The notes beneath the pieces were generated by a model. It did no database searches. It worked only from the letters and a program-made list of their open reading frames with translations, and had not been told where the DNA came from. This document shows positions 1 to 9,000 of a stretch of DNA of 64,000 nucleotides, piece by piece. The translations under genes and the position numbers were made by a program. Within the stretch, counting starts at the first letter, position 1; every line of letters begins with the position of its first letter. The stretch is from Gammaproteobacteria bacterium (GTDB lineage: Bacteria > Pseudomonadota > Gammaproteobacteria > HK1), in the NCBI GenBank assembly GCA_012103455.1, contig WLWT01000002.1:930001-994000 (forward strand). Direction: 5' to 3'.

Positions 1-946
1 CTTCCAACTGATCGTAGTCCAGGGCCAGTAAGCCCCCCTCTTTGGAGAACGCGCCGCGTATGTGAGTGACGCGGTTGGTAGCGGCGGTGGCGGCGCTGAG
101 GTGTTCGAGGCGATCTTCCAACCACTTCAGCGGGCGCCCCACCCGTTTAGCCGCCAGCCCGATGGCCACCACGTACGGAAATAGGGATTGTTTGACGCCG
201 AAGCTGCCGCCCGAATCGGGCGGGGTGCGCAGGCGCAGGCGGTTACCGGGTACGCCCAAGGCGCGGGCCATAACCGGGTGCAGGGTATAAGGACCCTGGA
301 AGTTGGCGGCTACTTCGAAGGTGTCGGTCCCGGGATCATGGCGCGCGCTCACGCAGCAGCACTCTACCGGCGTGCAGGCATTGCGCGGGTAGCGAACGTG
401 GGTTGCCACCACGGTATAGGCGTTAGCGAAGATCTCCGCGGGGGTGCCGTAGCTGAAGCTGCGCTCATGGAGCACGTTGCCGGATGTGTCCGGGTGCAGC
501 CGCTGCGCACCGGGTTCGGCGGCGGTTTGCGGATCAATAACGGGCGGCAAGACTCGATAATCCACCTGCACCAAGTCAGCCGCGTCTTCCGCCCGGTACC
601 GGTTCTTGGCCACCACTAAAGCCACCGCCTCGCCCACGTAGCGCACCCGATCAACGGCCAGGGGATACTGTGGCGCGGCGACCTTGACAGCGGTGATGAA
701 CGGCTTACCGATGCGAGCCAGCTCAGCGCCGGTCAGCACGGCTATGACTCCGTCCAGGGCTAGGGCTGATTCGCGTTCGATGCGCTCGATCACGGCATGG
801 GCGTGGGGTGAGCGAACGAACGCCACATGGCAGGTGCCGGGCGCTTCGCCCAAGTCATCCGCGAACTGGCCCGCGCCCCGTAACAAGGTGGGGTCTTCGA
901 TGCGTGGCAGGGCGTTGCCGACCCACTTGGCCCGCGCCTCACTCAT
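1..946 (-). CDS. Xanthine/CO dehydrogenase-family molybdopterin-binding large subunit (3' end outside window)
   Basis: The reverse strand is open from an ATG at 946 to the window edge, giving about 315 N-terminal residues of a protein that normally has 750-800. The N-terminus (AKWVGNALPRIEDPTLLRG) is the usual start of the large subunit of aerobic CO dehydrogenase, xanthine dehydrogenase and aldehyde oxidase enzymes, and a GGSFGVK motif near residue 255 matches the conserved GGGFG-K molybdenum-pterin segment. The enzyme oxidises a small molecule at a Mo centre and works with FAD and 2Fe-2S subunits, which are not seen here. The AYRxxxR loop that marks true CO dehydrogenase would lie beyond the edge, so the substrate stays open. 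The family is clear; the exact enzyme is not. Confidence 0.88.
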   Translation of the reverse strand, partial: MSEARAKWVGNALPRIEDPTLLRGAGQFADDLGEAPGTCHVAFVRSPHAHAVIERIERESALALDGVIAVLTGAELARIGKPFITAVKVAAPQYPLAVDRVRYVGEAVALVVAKNRYRAEDAADLVQVDYRVLPPVIDPQTAAEPGAQRLHPDTSGNVLHERSFSYGTPAEIFANAYTVVATHVRYPRNACTPVECCCVSARHDPGTDTFEVAANFQGPYTLHPVMARALGVPGNRLRLRTPPDSGGSFGVKQSLFPYVVAIGLAAKRVGRPLKWLEDRLEHLSAATAATNRVTHIRGAFSKEGGLLALDYDQLE

Positions 947-975
947 GCTTGAGAACCACGTTGACGCACCCCTTT

Positions 976-1001
976 GTTACACGCCTTGGTTACACGCCTT
1001 G
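976..1001. repeat. 13-bp tandem duplication
   Basis: Two adjacent copies of a 13-bp unit (GTTACACGCCTTG) lie in the short spacer between the molybdoenzyme start and the end of the uracil-DNA glycosylase gene. One of many short tandem duplications in this window. Confidence 0.85.
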
Positions 1002-1002
1002 G

Positions 1003-1638
1003 CTACCCGCCACGCACTCGGACAAGAGTGGCTGTCTTCAGCGTCTCTTGCCAAGCGGGATGCCTCGCGATGTGCTCGAGCGCCGCCGCCAGCAAGGCCT
1101 TGCCGGGCTCCTTGCGATGCCAGGTGGAGGCGCCCGATGGATGAGGCAGGGCGATGGTGTCCATGGTGTGTCCCGCCCGCGTTACCCGCTGCACCGAACC
1201 GATAATGTGTTTTAGCTTATCCACCCGCATGAACTGGGCGATGGCGAGCTTGCCGACAGGAATCAATAATTTAGGTTTGAGTAGAGCGATCTCTTTATCC
1301 AACCAATGCCCGCAGGTGGCGATCTCCAGGGCGTGCGGTACCCGATCGCCGCCCTTGGGGTTCTTGCCAGGAAAACAGCGGCATACGGCAGCCATGTAGA
1401 CGTGGTGCCTGAACGCCTCTTCCTGGAAACCGATGGAGGCGTACCACTTGAATAAGGTCTTGCCTGCGGTCCAGGCAAAAGGCCGGCCAAGCTGCCCTTC
1501 TTTATCGCCCGGCGCTTGCCCTACCATCAAAATGGGTGACATCACCGGCTCGCCCGACACCACCGGGCCGATCATGTTGGGGCAGGCGGTACAAGCCATA
1601 AGCGCTTGGCGGTGAGCCTCGAGGGCGCGCTGCGTCAT
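1003..1638 (-). CDS. Uracil-DNA glycosylase, family 4/5-like, Fe-S type
   Basis: A 211-residue protein that should excise uracil from DNA in base-excision repair. Visible motifs are GQAPGDKEGQLGRPF near residue 40, matching motif 1 of family 4/5 uracil-DNA glycosylases (G-(E/Q)-A-P-G-x2-E), and LPHPSGAS near residue 165, matching the C-terminal HPS motif. Four cysteines, CTACP near residue 16 and CRC plus a later TCG near residues 87-110, suit a 4Fe-4S cluster as in thermostable family 4 enzymes. Length is typical. It starts about 60 bp before the divergent molybdoenzyme start. Family assignment is firm; subfamily is an inference. Confidence 0.88.
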   Translation of the reverse strand: MTQRALEAHRQALMACTACPNMIGPVVSGEPVMSPILMVGQAPGDKEGQLGRPFAWTAGKTLFKWYASIGFQEEAFRHHVYMAAVCRCFPGKNPKGGDRVPHALEIATCGHWLDKEIALLKPKLLIPVGKLAIAQFMRVDKLKHIIGSVQRVTRAGHTMDTIALPHPSGASTWHRKEPGKALLAAALEHIARHPAWQETLKTATLVRVRGG

Positions 1639-1918
1639 CGTGTGTCCTCATTCGTCTTTGAGTAGAGGAAAAAGTGGCGGCAGGATCAGAAGATGGAAAT
1701 GGCTGTAAAGATGCGCCCCCGGGATCAGGCCGATGGCCTTGAAGTGAGTGGCGGATTCGGGGGCAGCGGGCACGCGGTACTCTTTTGGTTGTCGCCGGAT
1801 TACATGAAGACCGGCTACTTTAACGGGTCCGCCAAAAAAGGCTATAGCGGCCTGCGGCATTGCAATTGTTGTGCGCGGCCTAATGTTGTTCCAACAAAAC
1901 CCTCACCGAAAGCTGCAC

Positions 1919-2272
1919 ATGAATATCAATGCTTGGAAAGCCGCCACCCTGGGCGCCGTCGCTCTGGTGGCCTTAGCCGGATGTACTCAGGAGACCCAGA
2001 ATCAGATCGGCCGTGCCGTGCGCAACTGGACCGGGGACAACGGCGTGCTTGAAGTGTATGCCGGTAACAAACTGGCGCGCCGGTTTATCGATAGCGATAA
2101 ATTATCGACCGCCAAAGCAACCGATGGGAATGGCGCGGCACGGCCCTATCGCTTCGGTTACGGGGTGCTCGATGAGAATTTGAACTTCGTAAAGGACAAC
2201 GGGGAGAAAAGAGTTTATTTCGAGTTTTCCGATTACTCGACCCAATACGTGTTCTTTGAAAGTCCCCGTTAA
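1919..2272 (+). CDS. Small outer-membrane or periplasmic lipoprotein, unknown function
   Basis: A protein of about 117 residues starting at ATG 1919, with a lipoprotein signal: a short hydrophobic stretch (ALVALAGC) ending in a lipobox whose cysteine is residue 22. An upstream alternative start would add an unlikely hydrophilic N-terminus. The mature part has no motif I recognise; it is rich in charged and aromatic residues (VYFEFSDYSTQYVFF near the end) and may be a small beta-rich domain. A 16-bp tandem duplication overlaps its stop codon. Confidence 0.7.
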   Translation: MNINAWKAATLGAVALVALAGCTQETQNQIGRAVRNWTGDNGVLEVYAGNKLARRFIDSDKLSTAKATDGNGAARPYRFGYGVLDENLNFVKDNGEKRVYFEFSDYSTQYVFFESPR

Positions 2273-2296
2273 GTGTGGAGCCCGTTAGGTGTGGAG
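2265..2296. repeat. 16-bp tandem duplication at a stop codon
   Basis: Two adjacent copies (2265-2280 and 2281-2296, one mismatch) of CCCGTTAAGTGTGGAG. The first copy contains the lipoprotein gene's TAA stop codon. Confidence 0.85.
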
Positions 2297-2440
2297 CGTC
2301 AGACGGTGCGATAAGCACCGGCCTATAAGGTGGGCACGGTCTTGGCTGCAATCGCCGTCAGTGGCGAACTCAACGTCTTGCTGTAAAACCTCGCTGACGA
2401 GTTCCAGTCCGTTTTACCCCCATCACCCGTTTAGTAACAG

Positions 2441-2470
2441 CCCCTTCAGTCATGGCCCCTTCAGTCATGA
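2441..2470. repeat. 15-bp tandem duplication
   Basis: Two adjacent 15-bp copies (CCCCTTCAGTCATGG and the same ending in A) lie in the spacer before the TIGR02444 gene. Confidence 0.85.
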
Positions 2471-2526
2471 TGCATGCCGAAAGCGCGTAGACTTCGTCTC
2501 CGAACCTCCTTTACCAATGCGCCATT

Positions 2527-3063
2527 TTGGATCAGGCTGCTCGCCAATTCTGGACATTCAGCATCGACTTCTACAGCAAGGCCGGTGTCAAAGATGCATT
2601 GCTCGTATTGCAAGATACTTTCGGTTTGGACGTGAACATCGTCTTGTATTGTTGCTGGCGATGGCATCAATGTGGGTACGCCGTTTCCCTCGCCGAGTTA
2701 CAAGAGCTGGAACGTGCCATCGCACCATGGCGCTCGGCGGTCACGGAGAATCTTCGGGCTGCGCGGCGGGCTTTGACTGAGGATCGAAGCGAACTCGGTC
2801 TTATCGACGGCGCCGCCGTGCTACGTGGAGCCGTGCTGCGGGCCGAAATCGAGTCGGAGCGGGTGGCACAGCAGCTACTGGTTAATACCGTAGCCGATAA
2901 TGTTTTGAGCAATGAGGCCAAGCCGGGCACTGGTGATGCTCTAGAACACGCCCTCACCCGCTATGTGGCGCAGGTAAGAGGCGATGGCGTGCACCCGAAT
3001 CCAGATGTGGCGCAGTCCTCAATCGCCATCATCATGCGCGCTTTAGCTGCGGCCAAAGATTAG
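2527..3063 (+). CDS. TIGR02444 family protein
   Basis: A 178-residue cytoplasmic helical protein. The N-terminal pattern (FWTFSIDFYSKAGV, then LLVLQDTFGLDVNIVLYCCW) is typical of the TIGR02444 family found in gamma- and betaproteobacteria; its function is unknown. The start is taken as TTG 2527, because the nearest ATG (2517) is out of frame and the family usually begins near this point; ATT 2524 is another option. The final base of its TAG stop codon is the first base of a mobile element inserted at the end of the gene. The pre-insertion sequence would also read TAG, so the protein is unchanged. Confidence 0.8.
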   Translation: MDQAARQFWTFSIDFYSKAGVKDALLVLQDTFGLDVNIVLYCCWRWHQCGYAVSLAELQELERAIAPWRSAVTENLRAARRALTEDRSELGLIDGAAVLRGAVLRAEIESERVAQQLLVNTVADNVLSNEAKPGTGDALEHALTRYVAQVRGDGVHPNPDVAQSSIAIIMRALAAAKD

Positions 3064-3203
3064 GGCACCTCTAAAGATGCACTTTTTCCGCGATTGCGGC
3101 GTCAGCTCCGTGCTCGAATCCTCATGGATCACCTATACACTGCGGTTCTGCGCGCGGTGCTTCCTTGCACTCACGAAACAATGACTATTTTTAGCAGGTG
3201 CCC
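3063..3203. mobile_element. MITE-like element, copy 1 (141 bp)
   Basis: Non-coding element whose ends are inverted repeats beginning GGGCACCT and continuing as (G)CTAAAAAT. The flanks carry a perfect 4-bp direct repeat ATTA (3059-3062 and 3204-3207), a target-site duplication. The family has five copies in this window, at 3063, 20038, 28417, 35168 and 56770. It encodes no transposase, so movement would depend on a related full-length element elsewhere. The 4-bp duplication and GG-start ends resemble IS5-superfamily behaviour (inference). Confidence 0.88.
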
Positions 3204-3222
3204 ATTAGTTCGCTTTGCCGGG

Positions 3223-3816
3223 TCAGTTCACATCGCAGGCTTTGCCAATGGCTTTGTGAGCGGCGGTGAATCCGCTCAGCGAATAGGTATAACTTATCGG
3301 CTCGTCATCGACTGTGGTGGCGCTGACGATCAGAGTGGCGCCTGCGCGCATGGCCCGCACCAAACGTCTGTCTTCCTTGCGAAAGCGGTTCCAAGCCCAG
3401 TTGTCATCGGCATAGAGTTCAAACCGCTGGCTTCCCACCTTCCCTTTGACTGCGCGGCCACTTTTGAGAGCGGCACCGAACTCCAATGTAACCGTGTGAT
3501 AGCTGGCCGGGATCTTACCGGGCACACCCACCCGGTGGGCAACATAAGCATGGGCGGGGCGATCCCGATCAATGCCGGTGGCGTCTATGGGAGCGCTCCA
3601 CATCGAGCACACTAAGCCGCCATCTTCCCGGTACGTCATCGCCTCCCAGTCGGTAAATTGGCCCAGTACTCGTTCATCCGCCGGCGCTGTATCGACGGCA
3701 AGCGCCACGAATGCGAAGCACAGCCATGCCGCGAGGGCACTGAGTCGCAGGCAGGAGGAGCGTAGGTAAGAGGGTCGTAGGCAGGGGGGTGAACAATACA
3801 TGAAGGATCTGGACAT
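3223..3816 (-). CDS. IalB-like exported protein, paralogue 1
   Basis: A 197-residue secreted protein with a hydrophobic signal segment near residues 26-41 (ALAAWLCFAFVALAVD) and a mature domain of the invasion-associated locus B (IalB) type: LVCSMWS after an F-x2-W motif, then RRLVRAMRAG, then YSLSGFTAAHKAI-KAC at the C-terminus. The two conserved cysteines probably form a disulphide in the periplasm. In alphaproteobacteria IalB aids entry into red cells, but relatives are widespread and the role here is unknown. The first 20 residues are encoded by imperfect 15-bp repeats (CLRPSYLRSSCLRLS), so the true start may be an internal codon such as the Met at 3801. A paralogue lies immediately upstream. 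Confidence 0.75.
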   Translation of the reverse strand: MSRSFMYCSPPCLRPSYLRSSCLRLSALAAWLCFAFVALAVDTAPADERVLGQFTDWEAMTYREDGGLVCSMWSAPIDATGIDRDRPAHAYVAHRVGVPGKIPASYHTVTLEFGAALKSGRAVKGKVGSQRFELYADDNWAWNRFRKEDRRLVRAMRAGATLIVSATTVDDEPISYTYSLSGFTAAHKAIGKACDVN

Positions 3817-3829
3817 GAAGGGGCTGGCC

Positions 3830-4372
3830 TCAAACGCCGCAGGCTTTGTTGATGGCTTTGTGAGCGGCGGTAAATCCTTTCAGCGAGTAGACGTCGCGGG
3901 TGTTTGTTCCACGCTTCGAAACGCCTTTTACCTCCATCTCGTTGCCTGCGCGCATAGCCGCTACCATACGCTTGTCGATGTTCTTATCGGTACTCCACGC
4001 CGTTGAGTTTTGCGCTGGCAGTGCATAGTTGGTGTCGTCGATGCGCACATTCAACTGGGTACCCGGCTTGATGGGATAGCCCATTTCAAAGCTTAGCCGG
4101 TTGCGTGTTTTGTCCTTTGGCCGGTGGGTCACCCAGACGAAGATATCGCCGCGCCGCGTGTATTTGCCTGCTGCGCTCTTGGGTTGACTCCACATAGAAC
4201 ATACCAGCTTTCCTTGCACTTTGAACGATTGCGCACTCCAGTTATGAAAAGTGCCTAGATTTTGCGCGGCCTGCGCACTGCCGGCCGGTGTCATGCCTAG
4301 CGTTAGGGCTAGCGCCTGCCACCAGCACGCCGCTTTACAAGCTGAAATCTTCATAGTCACCCGTTCGCTCAA
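3830..4372 (-). CDS. IalB-like exported protein, paralogue 2
   Basis: A protein of 174-180 residues; the start is either 4372 or, better matched to a signal peptide, the Met at 4354. The signal region ends near AGSAQA. The mature part has the same frame of motifs as its neighbour: F-x2-W, LVCSMWSQP, RMVAAMRAG and YSLKGFTAAHKAINKAC. The two genes are 13 bp apart on the same strand and probably arose by tandem duplication, then diverged considerably. An exported IalB-family protein is well supported; a role in host contact is only a possibility. Confidence 0.78.
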   Translation of the reverse strand: MSERVTMKISACKAACWWQALALTLGMTPAGSAQAAQNLGTFHNWSAQSFKVQGKLVCSMWSQPKSAAGKYTRRGDIFVWVTHRPKDKTRNRLSFEMGYPIKPGTQLNVRIDDTNYALPAQNSTAWSTDKNIDKRMVAAMRAGNEMEVKGVSKRGTNTRDVYSLKGFTAAHKAINKACGV

Positions 4373-4506
4373 GCCTGAATCATATGTTCATAAAGCACAT
4401 GATTTTACCGCCCTAACCCCCTGTGTACAGTAGGCAAGTCCCATCAATATGAAATCGCGGGGTAACATGTGGATACAAACACCACTGCTACTGCGAGAAA
4501 CACCCG

Positions 4507-4974
4507 ATGTCTCAACAAGCTGTACTCGATGACCTCACCCCCAAAATCGGCACAGAAATCTTCGTCGGTAACTGGACGCGGATCGATCAAGACCGCATCA
4601 ACCGCTTCGCCGATGCCACCGGCGATCACCAATGGATTCACGTCGATGCCGAGCGTGCCGCCAAGGAATCACCCTACGGCACCACCATTGCCCACGGCTA
4701 TTTGACCCTCTCCTTGTACCCGATGTTGCGCGAGTTACTGGATCCGGACAAGCCGCTCTATCCGGGGGTCAAGAACGTCATCAACTACGGCTTGAACAAG
4801 GCGCGTTTCCCGGCCGCCGTGCGCGTCGATTCGAGATTGCGTGCCCGCGTTGAATTGGTTCGTGTTGACGAGGTCAAAAGCGGGTTGCAGATAACGGAAC
4901 GCTTCACCGCAGAGATCGAGGGCGTAGAGAAACCGGCGTGCGTGGCCGAAGCGGTGATGCGCTTTTACTTTTAG
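4507..4974 (+). CDS. MaoC-like (R)-enoyl-CoA hydratase
   Basis: A single hot-dog domain protein of 155 residues. The hydratase motif is clear: FADATGDHQWIHVD, giving the catalytic Asp and His, followed by GTTIAHGYLTLSL. This matches MaoC/PhaJ/NodN-type proteins, which hydrate trans-2-enoyl-CoA to (R)-3-hydroxyacyl-CoA in fatty acid breakdown or polyhydroxyalkanoate supply. No phaC gene is nearby, so the pathway cannot be fixed. It converges on the ycgN gene with only two bases between the stops. Confidence 0.88.
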   Translation: MSQQAVLDDLTPKIGTEIFVGNWTRIDQDRINRFADATGDHQWIHVDAERAAKESPYGTTIAHGYLTLSLYPMLRELLDPDKPLYPGVKNVINYGLNKARFPAAVRVDSRLRARVELVRVDEVKSGLQITERFTAEIEGVEKPACVAEAVMRFYF

Positions 4975-4976
4975 GG

Positions 4977-5420
4977 CTACTCGCCGTCGAACCAATCGAC
5001 GATGTGCGCTTCGTATTGGTCCTCGTGCACATGGGCCTCGTTGATAGTTCTACCGCGCACCGAGATGCCGGCTTCATGCACACTTCTACGATCACCCGAT
5101 ATCAGCGGGTGCCATGGCGCCAATGGCCGGCCTTCGGCGAGCCGGCGGTAAGCGCAGCTAGTGGGCAAGGCCGTGTTACCGGCCACCGTGTGTGGTTTTA
5201 GGACGATGCAGTCGGGGATGTATTTGTGCCGTGTTGTATAGCGCAGACACCGGCATGACTGGGTGCCCAATAGCTCGCAGGCGACGTTGGTGAAGAAAAT
5301 CTCCTTCGTATCCATATCCTCGAGCTTGTTGAGGCAGCACCGGCCGCAACCATCACACAGCGACTCCCACTCGCTGGGGGTCATGTCTTCGAGGCGCTTT
5401 TCTTCCCAGAATTTTCCCAT
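4977..5420 (-). CDS. ycgN: YcgN family cysteine-cluster protein
   Basis: A 147-residue protein starting at MGKFWEEK (5420). Longer starts would run through the divergent gene and are unlikely. The cysteine cluster CDGCGRCC near residue 23, with CRC and a later PDC, is the signature of the YcgN/UPF0260 family, thought to bind a metal or Fe-S cluster; function unknown. The N-terminal FW-x-x-K-L and the HPLISGD segment also fit. It is divergent from the alkyltransferase-like gene, with a 27-bp spacer that must hold both start regions. Confidence 0.88.
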   Translation of the reverse strand: MGKFWEEKRLEDMTPSEWESLCDGCGRCCLNKLEDMDTKEIFFTNVACELLGTQSCRCLRYTTRHKYIPDCIVLKPHTVAGNTALPTSCAYRRLAEGRPLAPWHPLISGDRRSVHEAGISVRGRTINEAHVHEDQYEAHIVDWFDGE

Positions 5421-5447
5421 CGAAGGATCATAACGCCAGGTGCAAGC

Positions 5448-5819
5448 ATGATGGATGTCACTGTTTCTGCGCTGCACGCGCGCATCTACGAAGTGGTGAG
5501 GCTGATCCCCCATGGGCGGGTGGCCACTTATGGGCAAATCGCTGCCCACGTTGGCCGGTGCGGGCCAAGGCAGGTAGGGACGGCGCTGGCGCGGCTGCCA
5601 GCGCGAAGTGATGTGCCATGGCAGCGGGTGATCAACGCCAAAGGAGAGATAAGTGTGCGCAAGGATGGCAGTCCTAGCGATGAACAAAGCCGCAGGCTAC
5701 GCGATGAGGGCGTGGTGTTCGAGCGCCGTGGCCGCATTGATCTGGAGCGGTATCAATGGACCCGCGAGGAGATGTTGTGGGCGCAGCCCTGCGGACGGTT
5801 TCTCGGTGATGAACACTGA
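5448..5819 (+). CDS. Alkyltransferase-like protein (ATL) that recognises O6-alkylguanine
   Basis: A 123-residue protein with the DNA-binding fold of O6-methylguanine-DNA methyltransferase: IPHGRVATYGQIA helix-turn-helix, then PWQRVIN where a true transferase has PCHRV. The Cys-to-Trp change is the hallmark of ATL proteins. These bind O6-alkylguanine without repairing it and hand the lesion to nucleotide-excision repair. Start is ATG 5448 or 5451. Assignment to the ATL group rests directly on the visible active-site replacement. Confidence 0.92.
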   Translation: MMDVTVSALHARIYEVVRLIPHGRVATYGQIAAHVGRCGPRQVGTALARLPARSDVPWQRVINAKGEISVRKDGSPSDEQSRRLRDEGVVFERRGRIDLERYQWTREEMLWAQPCGRFLGDEH

Positions 5820-6075
5820 CCGGAATTGATGGATGGCGCATAGCCTGCGGGAGGCTCTTTCATTCAGACTGCGAAACCGGCATGCCGGCTTGACATGGCC
5901 GGGAGCCTACCAGGGACGGGCAGCCAGTTGGGGACCATGTCTCGATCCCGGCTCGCTTGGAAATGAGAGAGTTATGTCTCGGTGGAGTCGAGGCGAGCCA
6001 GCTAACGGTATGTCAACCGCTCATTCAACAGCTAAACTAGGCGCAGCGCCACCCAGGCCGATCCTACCTCTCAAG

Positions 6076-9000
6076 TTAAGCGGATGGGTTAGCACTGTCA
6101 CCGGGAGCGGTGCCCGGCCAATTTCGGATACGCTCACTTCGAATGTGCAACTCCCGTTGCGGAAACGGAATGTCGATACCGTTTTCGCTCAGGGTGCGTT
6201 CGATCGCCATCAAATATTCATGGGTAGTACTCAAGCGTTCGGCCAGGGTACGCACGTAGAGGCGCACCTCGAAATTCAACGACGAATCGCCCAGCCCGAC
6301 GAAAAATACTTGCGGCTCAGGCTCACTCAACACCGCCGGGTGATCCGTAGCCGCTTGCAGCATCAAGGTGTGCGCCTTAACGGTGTCGGAGCCATAAGCG
6401 ATGCCTACATGGATGACTACCCGGGTCACCGCATCGGTCAGCGTCCAGTTGATCAAACGCTCGGTAATGAAGGTTTTGTTGGGAACGATAATCTCTTTGT
6501 TATCCCAATCCGTCAGCGTTGTTGCGCGGATGCGGATGCGGGTCACGGTGCCCGATAGATTGCCCACGGTCACGGTATCGCCGATGCGGATGGGCCGCTC
6601 GAACAAGATGATCAGGCCGGAGACGAAGTTCGCCACAATCTCTTGCAAGCCGAAGCCCAAGCCGACACTGAGAGCGGCCACCAGCCACTGAATGTCCGAC
6701 CAGTCGAGTCCCACTAAGTCGAAAACGATAACGATGCCGATGCCGGCGATGAGATATTGTGCCGTGGCGGTCAGGGCGTGGCGGGCGCCGGCGTCGATCG
6801 GCAGGTGCCGCAATACCGCCAGCTCGAGTACGCCGGGCAGGTTGCGGGCAGCGGCGAAAGCCACGATCCCGGCCAGCATCGCTAAAGCGATATCGGAGAA
6901 AGTAACGGGGATCAGGGTTAGCTGGCCGTCGCGTACTGCCGCCTGCTGCCAAAGATCGATGTTGTCGAAACCGCTCAAAGCCGGCAGCACATCGGCCCAC
7001 ACCAGCCACAATCCGGCCACCACGGACCAGCTCAGCAAGGTCGATACCAACCTGCGGGTCTGCAAATCTATGGATTTGAGATCCAGCTTCGGGCGCTCAT
7101 CGGCGGACGCCGGATCATCCTCTTCATGTTCGGCCTGCTCATGTGTGGTCTTCTCGCGCTCAGTGATGCGCCGCTCGTACTCGCGCTCCAATTCCAGCCG
7201 CCGGGTGGTGGTCCACAACCAGCGCAGTATAAGTCCGTAGAGAAGAACAGCGCCCACTACAATCCAGACGGTTGTGTTGATGTACGCCTGTAGTGCCATG
7301 GCGGTATAGGCGTAGCCGACCACCGCCATGGCCGCCAGGCATAGCGGCAAGCCGACCGCCAGTGGAAACCACATGAAACGCAGGCGTGCCAACCAGCTAT
7401 CGGGCTTGGTGGCAATAAAGTCCCGTGGTGCGCCGTGGCTAGGAGAGAGCAGGCGGTAGGTGAATATGGCCAGCGCCAGTTCCGCTAGTAGCAAGGCGAT
7501 CCGTCCCAAGCTCTGGCGCACCGCTTCATCGGTGGCGAATACCGATGTGGCGATGACGAATGACGCGGCAACGGTGATGGGAGCAAACCAGTACAAGTGA
7601 ATGCGGATCAGCGCCACGGTGCGTTCGCTCCACAGGAAGTGCGCCCGGCATACACCATTGCGGATACATAGCGTGCGCAGCACGAGCAGCATCAACAAGG
7701 GCCGGGCGGCCGCCATTAAGCCGAGTCCCACGGTGCGGGCGAAGTCGCTGGCGGCCGGCGCGTTGGCAGCTATCCAACCGACGTAGGCGAACAACGCCGG
7801 CCAGGGAATTGCCATCAGGACCGATACCGCGCAGGCCTCCAGGGTGAACGAGAAGCGGTCCGCATACAGGCGTCCCACCCGCTCGGCGCACTTATCCAAG
7901 TGCTGGCTAAAGCGCCTTCGGGCGATGAGCAATAGTGCTATGGGTGCGAATCCGGCCCAAAGCGCCGGGGTGTTGTCCAGCGCTTCCTTGGCGGCCTGCA
8001 TAACGCCGCGCCATTCGCCCGGGGACGAGAACCAACTCGCGGCGACTGCCGCTTGTCCCAGTGCCGTGGCGCCTAGCACCGGGGCGCTGGGGATCCACAG
8101 CAGTTGCTTATCGAGGAACGCTTGATACCGGTCCGTCTCTTCCACCAAACGCTGTTGGTCGAAATCCAGATCGCCGAGGAGCTGCGTATAGCTGGAATAC
8201 GCCTCTACCAACTCATTGACCAAAGCCTGTTGATCGACCATCAAGAACCGTACTTGATGGCCGATGGGATAGCGGGTCGCAGGGCTTAAGCTTCGCTCCA
8301 GGCGCTCGCCGATCCAAGCCTCAACCGCATCGTCCAGATCGATTAAGCGGCGCTGATGCTCCTCTGCCCGCAACCGGCCTAGGCCCGCTGCGGAAAGTTC
8401 GCGCAAACGTTCTTTGGCTTGCGCTTGATAAAACCGCCGATCCGGCAAGCGCCGCCGCTCATCGAGTAACAACGCATTCATGGCGGGCGATAGTCCCGCC
8501 ACGTCGAGTTTACGGCGTACACTGGTGAAACTGTCGGACAGGCGCTTCAACTCCCCGGCCACGTGCTGGCGGCGCTGGCGCGTCTCATCCAAGGCCTGCA
8601 CCATCTTTTGCAGATCACTGCTGAACGCTGCGGTTTGTTCCGCGAGTTCCCGAATAGCCGGATGTTTGTCGATGGCCTCGGCGCGCGCCTGTTCCGCGTC
8701 CGCCCTGGCCCGTGCGGCTTGTGAGTTGCGCCGCTCGGAGAGAAAGTCCTCGAGCAGTTTGACCGCACTCTCGCGCCGCCTCAACTGCTGCACCGCGCGG
8801 TCACGCTCGGCGATCAGCAAGCCCAAGCGGGCTTCATGACTCAACAATTCCTGGTCTAGGCGGGCCGCCTCGGTCTGCTGGGCCCAGCGCCGCGCCAATA
8901 GTGCGAAACGCCGCGCTTCGCTCAGGCGCGCATCCTGATCGGCGCTGTTACTCAGCTCTTTCAGTTCGGCCTCTATAGCGGCAATGCGCTGCCTGGCGGC

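Noticed and set aside
188..619. Plus-strand open frames in the first 1.2 kb
   Set aside because: They lie opposite a clear molybdoenzyme reading frame that runs off the window edge and are shadows of it.
5833..6558. Plus-strand frame of 241 residues at the mscK 3' end
   Set aside because: It mostly overlaps mscK on the other strand and shows no domain.
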